The notes under the pieces were generated by a model, which had not been told where the DNA came from, made no database searches, and saw only the letters and a list, made by a program, of their open reading frames with translations. A stretch of DNA of 15,236 nt from DASUGM01 sp036274055 (GTDB lineage: Bacteria; Acidobacteriota; Vicinamibacteria; Vicinamibacterales; SCN-69-37), in the NCBI GenBank assembly GCA_036274055.1, contig DASUGM010000325.1, positions 1 to 15,236 on the forward strand, read 5' to 3'. Below are positions 4,912-11,819 of the stretch, piece by piece. Each line of letters starts with the position of its first letter. Within the stretch, counting starts at the first letter, position 1. Position numbers and translations under genes: made by a program.

Positions 4912-6612
4912 TTAGTCGAACGCCGCCCCGACCAGGATCTTGCGGATGCAGAGCCATGGCGAGCCGTGCGAGATGCTGTTGGTCTGCGTCGGCTGGCCCT
5001 TGGCGTCGCCGCCGGTGCCGTGCATCTGGTACTCGCTCGGGCCGGTGACGGCGTCGAGATTGCCCCAGAAGTCGGTGGTGATCGCGTTGTAGGTCACGTT
5101 GGTGACCGCGCGCGTGATCTTGCCGTTCTTGATCTCCCAGAACGCGTGGCCGCCGAACTGGCCGTTGTAGCGCTGCTGATCGATCGAGTAGCTGCCGCGG
5201 CCGTCGATCATCACGCCGTCCTTGACGCTGGCGATCATCTCGGCGAGCTTCGGCGAGTTGGCCGGGCCGGCGGTGAGGTGGACGTTCGGCATCCGCAGGA
5301 ACGGGTAGTCGCGCCACGAGTTTGCGAACGTGCAGCCGCGGCTCTCTTTTTCGCCGAGGAAATGCGCAGTCTCGCGGTTGGTCTGCAGGCCGACGAGGAT
5401 GCCGTCCTTGACGATGTCGAACTCCTTGTTCTTGACGCCGTCGTCGTCGTAGCCGCAAGAGCCGAGCCCCGAGTCGATCTTGCTGGCGTGGATGTTGAAG
5501 TGCTTCGATCCGTACTTCAGCTTGCCGATGTCGCTGATCTTCACGAAGCTGGTGCCCGCGTAGTTGGCTTCGTAGCCGACGACGCGATCGAGCTCGGTCG
5601 GATGCGCGACGATTTCGTGAATCGTCAGCATCGCGTGCGACGGTGAGAGGATCAAATCCTTCAGGCCGGAGCCGCCGAGCGGTTTCGCGGTGCACATCTC
5701 GACCGCGTCGGTCGCGGCCTTCTCGGCGTCGGCGAGCAGGTAGCTGTTCTCCGCGAACTCCCAGCCGCCGCAGCCGGCGACACCCGGATAATTCCGTGTC
5801 CGCGTCACGTCGCCGACGCGCGCGGTCACGCTCAGCGTCGGCGTCGTCGTGTAGGTTTCCTGCTCGATGTAGCTGCCTTCGCTCGACGCGAAGTACTTCC
5901 AGTCCCAGCTGTGGCTCACGCCGGCGTTGACCTGAGTCACGCCCTTGACCTTGCTCGCCTTGTCGACGATCGCCTGCGCCCAGGCCTGCTTGTCGGTCTG
6001 CGAGACCGTGGCCGGATCCTTGACCATCGGCGTCACGAAGTTGTCGATGTAGGCCGGGACAGGCGCCAGGCGCACGTCGGTCTTCTTCGCGATCGCGCTG
6101 GCGCGCGCGACTTCGGTCGCGAGCCTGGTGATGCGGCGAATCTCGTCTTCGGTGACGATCGGACTGCTGGCAAAACCCCAGACGCCGCTGTGAATCACCC
6201 GGACGCCGAAGCCGCCGGCGCTGATGTCGGCATCGGTCGCGGGAATCCCGCCGCCGCCGCGTCCGCCGCGGCCACCACCACCGCCGCCGCGTCCGCCGCC
6301 TCGACCGCCTCGGCCTCCCCCGGGGAAGCCTCCGGCCGCGTCACCGCCGCCCGCGGCGGCATTGGCGTTGAACGTCGCGTTGCCGCCGGGGATGTTCGCC
6401 GATGTCGTGAACCGCACGTCGGCGTAGCTGCAGCCCGCCAGCTTCGCTTCGCCGAGGACGATGTCGGACAGTCCCTTGAACTTGGACTGCCTGACGTTGC
6501 CGCGCGGCGACTGCGCCAGCAGGTTCGCGATCAAATCGCCCGACGTGAAGGCGACGCCCGCGACGCCGGCGGCGCCGACGGTCTTGATGAATTGGCGTCT
6601 TGATGTGGCCAT
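4912..6612 (-). CDS. tldD: TldD-like metalloprotease, Tat-exported paralogue 2
   Basis: A 566-residue TldD/PmbA-family protein. It opens with a twin-arginine signal (SRRQFIK at 4-10, then a hydrophobic AAGVAGVAF), so export in folded form is predicted. The body begins near 40 and is interrupted at about 89-122 by a Gly/Arg-rich low-complexity stretch. It resumes at GFGVRVIHSGVWGFASSP (134-151). The zinc motif is HEIVAHPTE (332-340), an HExxxH like the HEAxGH of TldD. In E. coli TldD the third ligand is the Cys of a C-terminal GTCGK; here the equivalent place reads GTGGDAKGQ (532-540), so that Cys is gone. His549 in SHGSPW is a possible substitute, also present in the neighbouring paralogue. 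TldD/TldE cleave unfolded peptides, as in microcin B17 maturation. Last gene of the tldE-tldD-tldD cluster, ending before a strong terminator. Confidence 0.9.
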   Translation of the reverse strand: MATSRRQFIKTVGAAGVAGVAFTSGDLIANLLAQSPRGNVRQSKFKGLSDIVLGEAKLAGCSYADVRFTTSANIPGGNATFNANAAAGGGDAAGGFPGGGRGGRGGGRGGGGGGRGGRGGGGIPATDADISAGGFGVRVIHSGVWGFASSPIVTEDEIRRITRLATEVARASAIAKKTDVRLAPVPAYIDNFVTPMVKDPATVSQTDKQAWAQAIVDKASKVKGVTQVNAGVSHSWDWKYFASSEGSYIEQETYTTTPTLSVTARVGDVTRTRNYPGVAGCGGWEFAENSYLLADAEKAATDAVEMCTAKPLGGSGLKDLILSPSHAMLTIHEIVAHPTELDRVVGYEANYAGTSFVKISDIGKLKYGSKHFNIHASKIDSGLGSCGYDDDGVKNKEFDIVKDGILVGLQTNRETAHFLGEKESRGCTFANSWRDYPFLRMPNVHLTAGPANSPKLAEMIASVKDGVMIDGRGSYSIDQQRYNGQFGGHAFWEIKNGKITRAVTNVTYNAITTDFWGNLDAVTGPSEYQMHGTGGDAKGQPTQTNSISHGSPWLCIRKILVGAAFD

Positions 6613-6635
6613 AAAACCTTGTCCCTGTCTCCGTT

Positions 6636-6704
6636 GGCTCAGGACTCAAGGCCCAGGGCTCGGTGCTCACTATTCTCTGAGCCGTAAGCCGTGAGCCGTG
6701 AGCC
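6636..6704. repeat. Two opposed heptamer arrays between the tldD paralogues
   Basis: Five 7-bp units related to GGCTCAG (6636-6670) are followed after TATTCT by four units related to its reverse complement, CTGAGCC / GTGAGCC (6677-6704). The second array reaches the last base of the upstream tldD stop codon. The opposed orientation allows a long imperfect hairpin in the transcript. No U-tract follows, so it does not look like a standard terminator. Confidence 0.75.
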
Positions 6705-8398
6705 TATTGGTAAGCGGCCCCGACGAGGATTCTCCTGATGCGAACCCACGGCGCGCCGTGCGAGACGCTCTGGCTCTGCGTCGGCTGGCCCTTGGCGTCG
6801 CCGCCAAGGCCGAATTGCTGCCAGTGTTCCTTGCCCGAGATCGCGTCCATGTTGCCCCAGAAGTCGGTCGTGATCGCGTTGTAGGTGACGTTGGTGACGG
6901 CGCGCACTTTCTTCCCGTTCTTGATCTCCCAGAACGCGCCGCCGCCGAACTGGCCGTTGTAACGCTGCTGATCGATCGAGAAGCTGCCGCTGCCCTCGAT
7001 GAGCACGCCGTCCTTGGTGTCGGCGATGATCTGTTCGGGCGTCGGCGATCCTGCCGGGCCGGGCTCGAGATGCACGTTGGGCATCCGCAGGAACGGATAA
7101 TCGCGCCACGTCGTCGCCTGCGTGCAGCCGCGGCTTTCCTTTTCACCGATGAAGTGCGCGGTTTCGCGGTTGGTCGACAAGCCGACGAGAATACCGTCGC
7201 GCACGATCGGGAACTGCGTCGTCTTGACGCCGTCGTCGTCGTAGCCGATGGTCGCGCGTCCACCGGGACGGACCTTGTCGCCGGTGATGTTGAACAGCTT
7301 CGAGCCGTACTTCAGCTTGCCGATATCGCTGACCTTGCAGAAGCTCGTGCCGGCGTAATTGGCTTCGTAGCCGACCACGCGATCGAGCTCGGTGGGGTGG
7401 GCGACGATCTCGTGAATCGTCAGCGCCAGATGCGACGGCGTCAGGATCAGATCCATCGTCCGCGGCTGGATTGGTTTGGCGGCGGCGATCTCGATGGCTT
7501 CGTCGACGACCTTGTCGACGTTGGCGTTCATCCGATCGATCTCGACCAGTTCCCAGCCGCCGGTGCCGCCGGGAATGGCGAGGTTGCGCGAGCGGGTCAC
7601 GTCGCCGCGCTTGGCGTTGACGCTGAAGCTCGGCGAGGTGCTGAGAATCTCCTGCTCGATATAGGAGCCTTCGCTCGACGCGAAGTACTTCCACTCGGTG
7701 CTGAAACCGACGTTGGCGCTGGCGCTGACGACGTCCTTGTGCTTGATCGCGGCGTCGACCACGGCCTGGAGCGCGCTCTGTTTGTCCGACTGCGACATCT
7801 TCGCGGGATCGATATCCAGCTGCGTTTTCCAGTAGACCTGGTAGGCGGGCGTCGGCGCGAGCCGGACGTCGGTCTTCTTGGCGATCTGGCTGGCTTTCGC
7901 GACTTCGATCGCGACCCGCGAGATCCGCCGGATTTCGTCTTCGCTGACGATGGGGCTGCTGGCGAAACCCCAGACGCCGCCGTGAATGACGCGGACCCCG
8001 AAACCGGCCGCGCGCGGTGTGCCGTCGGGCATATCGCCCTGTTCACCGCCGCCAAAGCCGCCGCGTCCGCCAAATCCGCCACCACCCCGGCCGCCACCGC
8101 CGCCTCGTCCACCGCCGCCGCCCCGTCCGCCGGCAGCATCCGCGGTGACCGACGGGTCGTTGGTGGCAAAGGCGTTGACGCCAGGCAGTCCGAGATTGCG
8201 CGTGAAGCGGACGTCGTAGTACGAGCAGCCGGCTTTCTTGCATTCGTCGAGCGCGATGTCGGCAAGGCCCTTGAACTTCGATTCCAGGACGCGGCCGATC
8301 GGCGACTGCGCCAGCAGGTCGCCGATGACGTCGCTCGTGTAGAGCAACACCGCGCCGGCCGACATGCCTTTGATGAATGTTCTGCGTGAAGTGCTCAT
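6704..8398 (-). CDS. tldD: TldD-like metalloprotease, Tat-exported paralogue 1
   Basis: A 564-residue close paralogue of the next gene, 91 bp upstream of it. It shares the order of parts: a twin-arginine signal (SRRTFIK, 4-10), a body from about 37, a Gly/Arg-rich insert (about 90-118), GFGVRVIHGGVWGFASSP (132-149), the HEIVAHPTE zinc motif (329-337) and an RILVGAA C-terminal end. Blocks around the zinc site and around DYPFLRMPNVHL, FSIDQQRYNGQFGG and VTNVTYNAITTDFWGN are the same or almost the same in both. The C-terminal zinc Cys of classic TldD is replaced (GLGGDAKGQ, 530-538), and His547 in SHGAPW is conserved instead. Both genes have GACAAGG just before the start codon, so the duplication probably included the leader. 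Likely a peptidase working with the TldE-like protein encoded upstream. Two slightly different copies suggest two specificities or a heteromer. Confidence 0.9.
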   Translation of the reverse strand: MSTSRRTFIKGMSAGAVLLYTSDVIGDLLAQSPIGRVLESKFKGLADIALDECKKAGCSYYDVRFTRNLGLPGVNAFATNDPSVTADAAGGRGGGGGRGGGGGRGGGGFGGRGGFGGGEQGDMPDGTPRAAGFGVRVIHGGVWGFASSPIVSEDEIRRISRVAIEVAKASQIAKKTDVRLAPTPAYQVYWKTQLDIDPAKMSQSDKQSALQAVVDAAIKHKDVVSASANVGFSTEWKYFASSEGSYIEQEILSTSPSFSVNAKRGDVTRSRNLAIPGGTGGWELVEIDRMNANVDKVVDEAIEIAAAKPIQPRTMDLILTPSHLALTIHEIVAHPTELDRVVGYEANYAGTSFCKVSDIGKLKYGSKLFNITGDKVRPGGRATIGYDDDGVKTTQFPIVRDGILVGLSTNRETAHFIGEKESRGCTQATTWRDYPFLRMPNVHLEPGPAGSPTPEQIIADTKDGVLIEGSGSFSIDQQRYNGQFGGGAFWEIKNGKKVRAVTNVTYNAITTDFWGNMDAISGKEHWQQFGLGGDAKGQPTQSQSVSHGAPWVRIRRILVGAAYQ

Positions 8399-8409
8399 GA
8401 TCCTTGTCA

Positions 8410-8500
8410 GGCCCTCGGCACTAGGCCCTCGGCCCTAGTGGTTCTTATCGCTCAGCTCGCTCCGACCAGGGCCCAGGGCCCAGGCCCTAGGGCCCAGTGC
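8410..8500. repeat. Two opposed heptamer arrays between tldE and tldD
   Basis: Four units of GGCCCTC / GGCACTA / GGCCCTA (8410-8437) and five units of CCAGGGC and variants (8466-8500) are separated by 28 bp. The second set is close to the reverse complement of the first, the same head-to-head plan as in the next spacer, but with a different base unit. It occupies most of the 121-bp gap between the two genes. Confidence 0.75.
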
Positions 8501-8519
8501 CTCTTGCCCCGGCCAACAA

Positions 8520-9893
8520 TCAGACTGCCGGGGAAGCTGAGGTCATGTAGAAATCCTCGATCCGCATTGGCGGGACCAGCGCGGTGCCGCCGCCGTCGTA
8601 GGACTCGCCGGTGTGAATCGGCACGGCTTTCCCGACTGCCGAGATGTTGTTGTAGGCGACCAGCGGCGACATGTTCCAACGAAAGTTCTGCACCGGTCCG
8701 ACGATCTCGCCCTTTTCGATCAGGAACAGGCCGTCGCGGGTCATGCCGGTGTTGAGCAGCGGCTGACCTTCGGCGGGAACGCCGCGGATGTACCAGAAGA
8801 ACGTCACCAGCAGGCCGCGGCGCGTGTCTTTCACGAGATCCGCGATCGACTTGTCGCTGCCGCCGAGCGAGAGGCTCATGTTGACGCTGGCCGGCTGGCC
8901 ATTCGCGAAGTTCTTGAGGATGCCGTTCTCGACCCAGGTCACCGGCGCCGCGGGCCGGTTGTCCTGCAGGATCGGCGTCTGGCGCAGAATCGGGTTGCCG
9001 ATGTCGCTCTTCAGCGTGAACAGCTCGCTGAAGATCTTGTCGCCCGGTTTCTTGCCGTTCATGAAGCTGTTGCCGCCACCGCCGCCGAATCCGCCGCCGC
9101 CACCGCCGCCGCCGGGGCCGCCCTGGCCGCCGCCCCCTGGCCCGCCGCCGGGCTGGTTGAAGATGCCGGTCATCAGCGAGAGCAGACGCGCGTTGGCGCG
9201 CGGCTCGAGGATGACCGTGTAGCGTCCCGGCTCGATCGCCTTCGCCTTGCGGCTCCGCAGCGCTTTCTCCGACGCGATCTCGGTGATCTCCGTCGGCTTG
9301 ATCATGCTGATGTCTTTGATGCCGGTGATGCCCGCCCAACCTGAACCGCTGCCATCCGGCATACGGCAGGTGAGCACGAAGCCCGCTTCGGCCGACCGGT
9401 AATACGCGAACAAGCCCTTGGTGTTCGCCGTGAGGTTGGTCTGATCCGTCTTCGGGATGTACCCCGATCCGACCGTGCCGCGCTTCTCGTTGATGTCGAG
9501 GCTTTCCTTGACCATCATCGCGCGCTCGCGCGGGCCGAAGTTCACGCCGCTCGGCAGCGCCGCATCGACCGGAATGTAGGTCTGCGCGCCCAGCAGTTCC
9601 GGCAGATTCGGCGAGTCCGGCCGCGACTTCGCCGTCTCGATCGCTTCGTTGATCGTCGACTGCAGCGACGCGTCGCTGAAATCACGCGTCGTTCCCGACG
9701 CCGTCTTCTGCCCGACGCGGACGTTGATCGTCACCGAGCGGTCGTACTGCACGAGATTCACCGTGATCGATGAATTCGCCCAGCGCGTGCCCGAGCGCTC
9801 CGATCCGGTGAGGTCAACCTCGACCGCGTCGGCGCCCTTCGCCATGTTGAAAATCTTATCGGTGATAGTTTTGGCTTCTTCGCGGGAATACAT
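8520..9893 (-). CDS. tldE: TldE/PmbA-like protein, partner of the TldD paralogues
   Basis: A 457-residue TldD/PmbA-family protein without an HExxxH, as is normal for the TldE subunit, which shapes the protease chamber but binds no zinc. Recognisable parts are the N-terminal domain (ADAVEVDLTGSERSGTRWANSSI, 21-43, describable as the usual strand-turn-strand), the middle (EPGRYTVILEPRANARLL, 221-238) and the C-terminal domain (NTGMTRDGLFLIEKGEIVGPV, 381-401; FRWNMSP, 404-410). A pure glycine-rich stretch (about 249-274) interrupts it. There is no signal peptide or twin-arginine motif, although both TldD neighbours have one, so it may stay in the cytoplasm or be carried out bound to them. It is the first gene of the tldE-tldD-tldD cluster; the start ATG 9893 has no clear Shine-Dalgarno. 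The family is sure; the pairing is inferred from the order. Confidence 0.88.
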   Translation of the reverse strand: MYSREEAKTITDKIFNMAKGADAVEVDLTGSERSGTRWANSSITVNLVQYDRSVTINVRVGQKTASGTTRDFSDASLQSTINEAIETAKSRPDSPNLPELLGAQTYIPVDAALPSGVNFGPRERAMMVKESLDINEKRGTVGSGYIPKTDQTNLTANTKGLFAYYRSAEAGFVLTCRMPDGSGSGWAGITGIKDISMIKPTEITEIASEKALRSRKAKAIEPGRYTVILEPRANARLLSLMTGIFNQPGGGPGGGGQGGPGGGGGGGGFGGGGGNSFMNGKKPGDKIFSELFTLKSDIGNPILRQTPILQDNRPAAPVTWVENGILKNFANGQPASVNMSLSLGGSDKSIADLVKDTRRGLLVTFFWYIRGVPAEGQPLLNTGMTRDGLFLIEKGEIVGPVQNFRWNMSPLVAYNNISAVGKAVPIHTGESYDGGGTALVPPMRIEDFYMTSASPAV

Positions 9894-9942
9894 ACGCGCG
9901 AAGCTTATTGCTGTACGGAGGCCAGATCAAAGCGAAAAACGC

Positions 9943-10053
9943 TCACGCTGAGACGCAGAGGACGCCGAGACGCGGAGGGAAACATGCCCCGATCGCCGTC
10001 GTATTAAGCCTGATCGTCCTCTGCGTCTCAGCGTCCTCCGCGTCTCCGCGTGA
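9943..10053 (-). repeat. 38-bp imperfect inverted repeat in the spacer before tldE
   Basis: The arms 9943-9980 and 10016-10053 are complementary at 32 of 38 positions around a 35-nt centre. Each arm is itself periodic, with GACGC-A/C/G-GAG-like steps of about 9 bp. On the minus strand the second arm is followed by GAGCGTTTTTCGC, so the structure could also end transcription of the upstream operon. It fills most of the 174-bp gap between gene 10068-11819 and tldE. Similar GACGCAGAG repeats are familiar as dispersed intergenic repeats in environmental bacteria and give rise to spurious predicted proteins. Confidence 0.7.
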
Positions 10054-10067
10054 AACTCTGCGTCTGG

Positions 10068-11819
10068 CTACGCCAGATCGCCCCGCCGCCTGAGCCACCA
10101 TTCGGCGCCCAGCAACAGAGCAAAGGGGAGTATCCACCAGCCGTTGCGCATCGGGTGCCAGCGCTCTGACCGCTGCGAAGGATGCGCCAGCTGATCGACG
10201 GCAGCGAGCAACGCTGCGGCGTCGGGAGCGTCGAGCGTCGTCCCGCCGCGCGAGGCTGCCCAGGCCTGCGCCAGTTCGCGATTGTCCGGCGTCGGGCGCT
10301 TCGCCCCGGTCACGACGATAAACGGCACGCTCGTAGTGTGAGTGCCATCGCTGACGTCGATTCGATACGTGCCAGGTGTGGACGGCGCGCGCACCGACGC
10401 GGTGAACCGGCCCGGGCCCGCAGGCCACAACCGGACGGGCGAGCTCGCAGATCCGCTCCGCAACTCGGCATTGACTCGCGTTTCGACGCCGGCGCCGCGG
10501 ATCGTCGACAGCGCGACATCCCGGATAGTGACGTCGAGCGTCGTTTCATCTCCAGGCCCGATCGCGGCCGCGCTCAGTTGCGCTCCGAGGGGCGGTGGCG
10601 TCGCGTCGGCGGCGCGCCCGACGACGTCGCGCCAGAACGCGTCAAACGCCGACGACTCGGGCGCACCGCGATAGCGCCACGCGTCGAGCATGCCGCTGAG
10701 GATCAACCGGCCGGCCCCGATCGGCACATTGACGACGATCGGCCGGCGAGCTGCGCCGGCGCCGACGGTTGCGCCAACTTCGGCGGCAGCCGGAACCGAC
10801 GTCGGGGCCGCAAACTCCGATCCGCGCAGCCCCGCCGTCGTCGTTCCGTCCCCGACGGCAATCGCGATCGGTGCCGCCGATTGCGTCTCGGTCCACTGGG
10901 GCAATCCGGCAAGCGCGCCCAACGGTCCCGCGTCGTTGCGATCCATGAGCGCGACAACCGCGCCGCCGTGTCCTCGTGCGAAGACCGCGAGCGCAGCGGC
11001 GTCGTCGCGCGACAGCGCGTCCGGGGCGCCGACGACGATGGCGTCGAAGCGATCGAGGCCGGCGCTGCTGTCGAGAGAGACCGGCGCGTCGGCAGACGCC
11101 GCGGCGACGCCCGTCGACGTCGTCGTGCGCGAGGTGACGCGGAAGCGCGCGTCGGCTTCAAGCGCGCGGCGCACGAATGTCGACATCCACGACGGCCGGC
11201 GATCGAACACCAGGATCGACCAGGTGCGATCGTCGACGTTGACCGCAAGATCGGCGAACGCGCGCGGTTCGCTGCCGGCGATCGCGGCCGACACCCGCGC
11301 CGCAACCGGCCCGCGGGCGACCGGCACGAATGACAGGTCGATCACCGGCGGCACGCCGGCAGGCACGTCCTTCTCGACGCGGTCGACGACTGCGCCCGAC
11401 ACCTGCAGGGCCACGACAACGCGTGCCGCGCGGTCCTTGATCGCGCGTAACTCGACGCGCACCGGCACACGAGACTCGAACGACGCCCGCGACGGCGCCA
11501 TGACGCGCGCGATCGCGACGCCGGGGCCGGCAGGCGGCACGACGACGATGGCCGGGGTGGTGATCGCTGCCGCGTGCGGCGGCGGCGCATCGCCGGTGAC
11601 GATCGTGAGCGCGGCGTCGGCGCTCGCTCCTCGGACCACGGTGTGATGCGTCGCCAGCACCGCGCCAACGGCGTCGGCGGCATTGACAAGGGCGTTGGGC
11701 GCTGTCGTATCGATCAGCGAGATCGTGACCGGCGCCGTGCGCTCCGAGGTCAGCGCCGGATCGATCGCGCCGAGCACTGCAATCAGGATCGCGATCGATC
11801 GCAGGAGCGGCCGGATCAT
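10068..11819 (-). CDS. Membrane protein with a glutamine-amidotransferase-like fold, Bat operon
   Basis: A 583-residue protein with an N-terminal hydrophobic anchor or signal (about 4-24) and a single C-terminal helix (about 561-575) followed by RRRGDLA. Between them lie Rossmann-like stretches: ILVFDRRPSWMSTFVRRALE (about 206-225), FDAIVVGAPDALSRDDAAAL (about 264-283) and a later RLILSGMLDAWRYRG. This pattern is typical of the class-1 glutamine-amidotransferase-like proteins that end many MoxR/Bat operons and are not known as active enzymes. No catalytic Cys-His pair is evident. The region after it (about 405-520) looks like beta-sandwich repeats, ending TPGTYRIDVSDGTH. It starts in an ATGA overlap with the preceding gene, so the two are probably co-translated. 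The role in the envelope is unknown. Confident as a gene; the fold assignment is moderate. Confidence 0.72.
   Translation of the reverse strand: MIRPLLRSIAILIAVLGAIDPALTSERTAPVTISLIDTTAPNALVNAADAVGAVLATHHTVVRGASADAALTIVTGDAPPPHAAAITTPAIVVVPPAGPGVAIARVMAPSRASFESRVPVRVELRAIKDRAARVVVALQVSGAVVDRVEKDVPAGVPPVIDLSFVPVARGPVAARVSAAIAGSEPRAFADLAVNVDDRTWSILVFDRRPSWMSTFVRRALEADARFRVTSRTTTSTGVAAASADAPVSLDSSAGLDRFDAIVVGAPDALSRDDAAALAVFARGHGGAVVALMDRNDAGPLGALAGLPQWTETQSAAPIAIAVGDGTTTAGLRGSEFAAPTSVPAAAEVGATVGAGAARRPIVVNVPIGAGRLILSGMLDAWRYRGAPESSAFDAFWRDVVGRAADATPPPLGAQLSAAAIGPGDETTLDVTIRDVALSTIRGAGVETRVNAELRSGSASSPVRLWPAGPGRFTASVRAPSTPGTYRIDVSDGTHTTSVPFIVVTGAKRPTPDNRELAQAWAASRGGTTLDAPDAAALLAAVDQLAHPSQRSERWHPMRNGWWILPFALLLGAEWWLRRRGDLA

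Noticed and set aside
4144..5646. 500-codon plus-strand open frame
   Set aside because: It runs through the 3' part of the protease gene, the small membrane gene and the TldD paralogue on the other strand. Its product is Arg/Ala/Asp-rich without domain pattern; it arises from G/C-rich third positions of the real genes.
6636..8500. CRISPR array from the spaced short repeats
   Set aside because: The units are 7 bp, contiguous and degenerate, with no unique spacers of 30-40 bp and no cas genes.
9894..9942. Sigma-70 promoter for tldE
   Set aside because: A TTGATC with a 17-bp spacer to TAAGCT on the minus strand has a poor -10 match (3 of 6), so it was not listed as a feature.
9943..10428. Minus-strand frame ending in a GDAEDAETQR-like tail
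   Set aside because: The tail is simply translation of the periodic GACGCAGAG repeat, a familiar source of false proteins. The rest is out of frame with the real gene 10068-11819.
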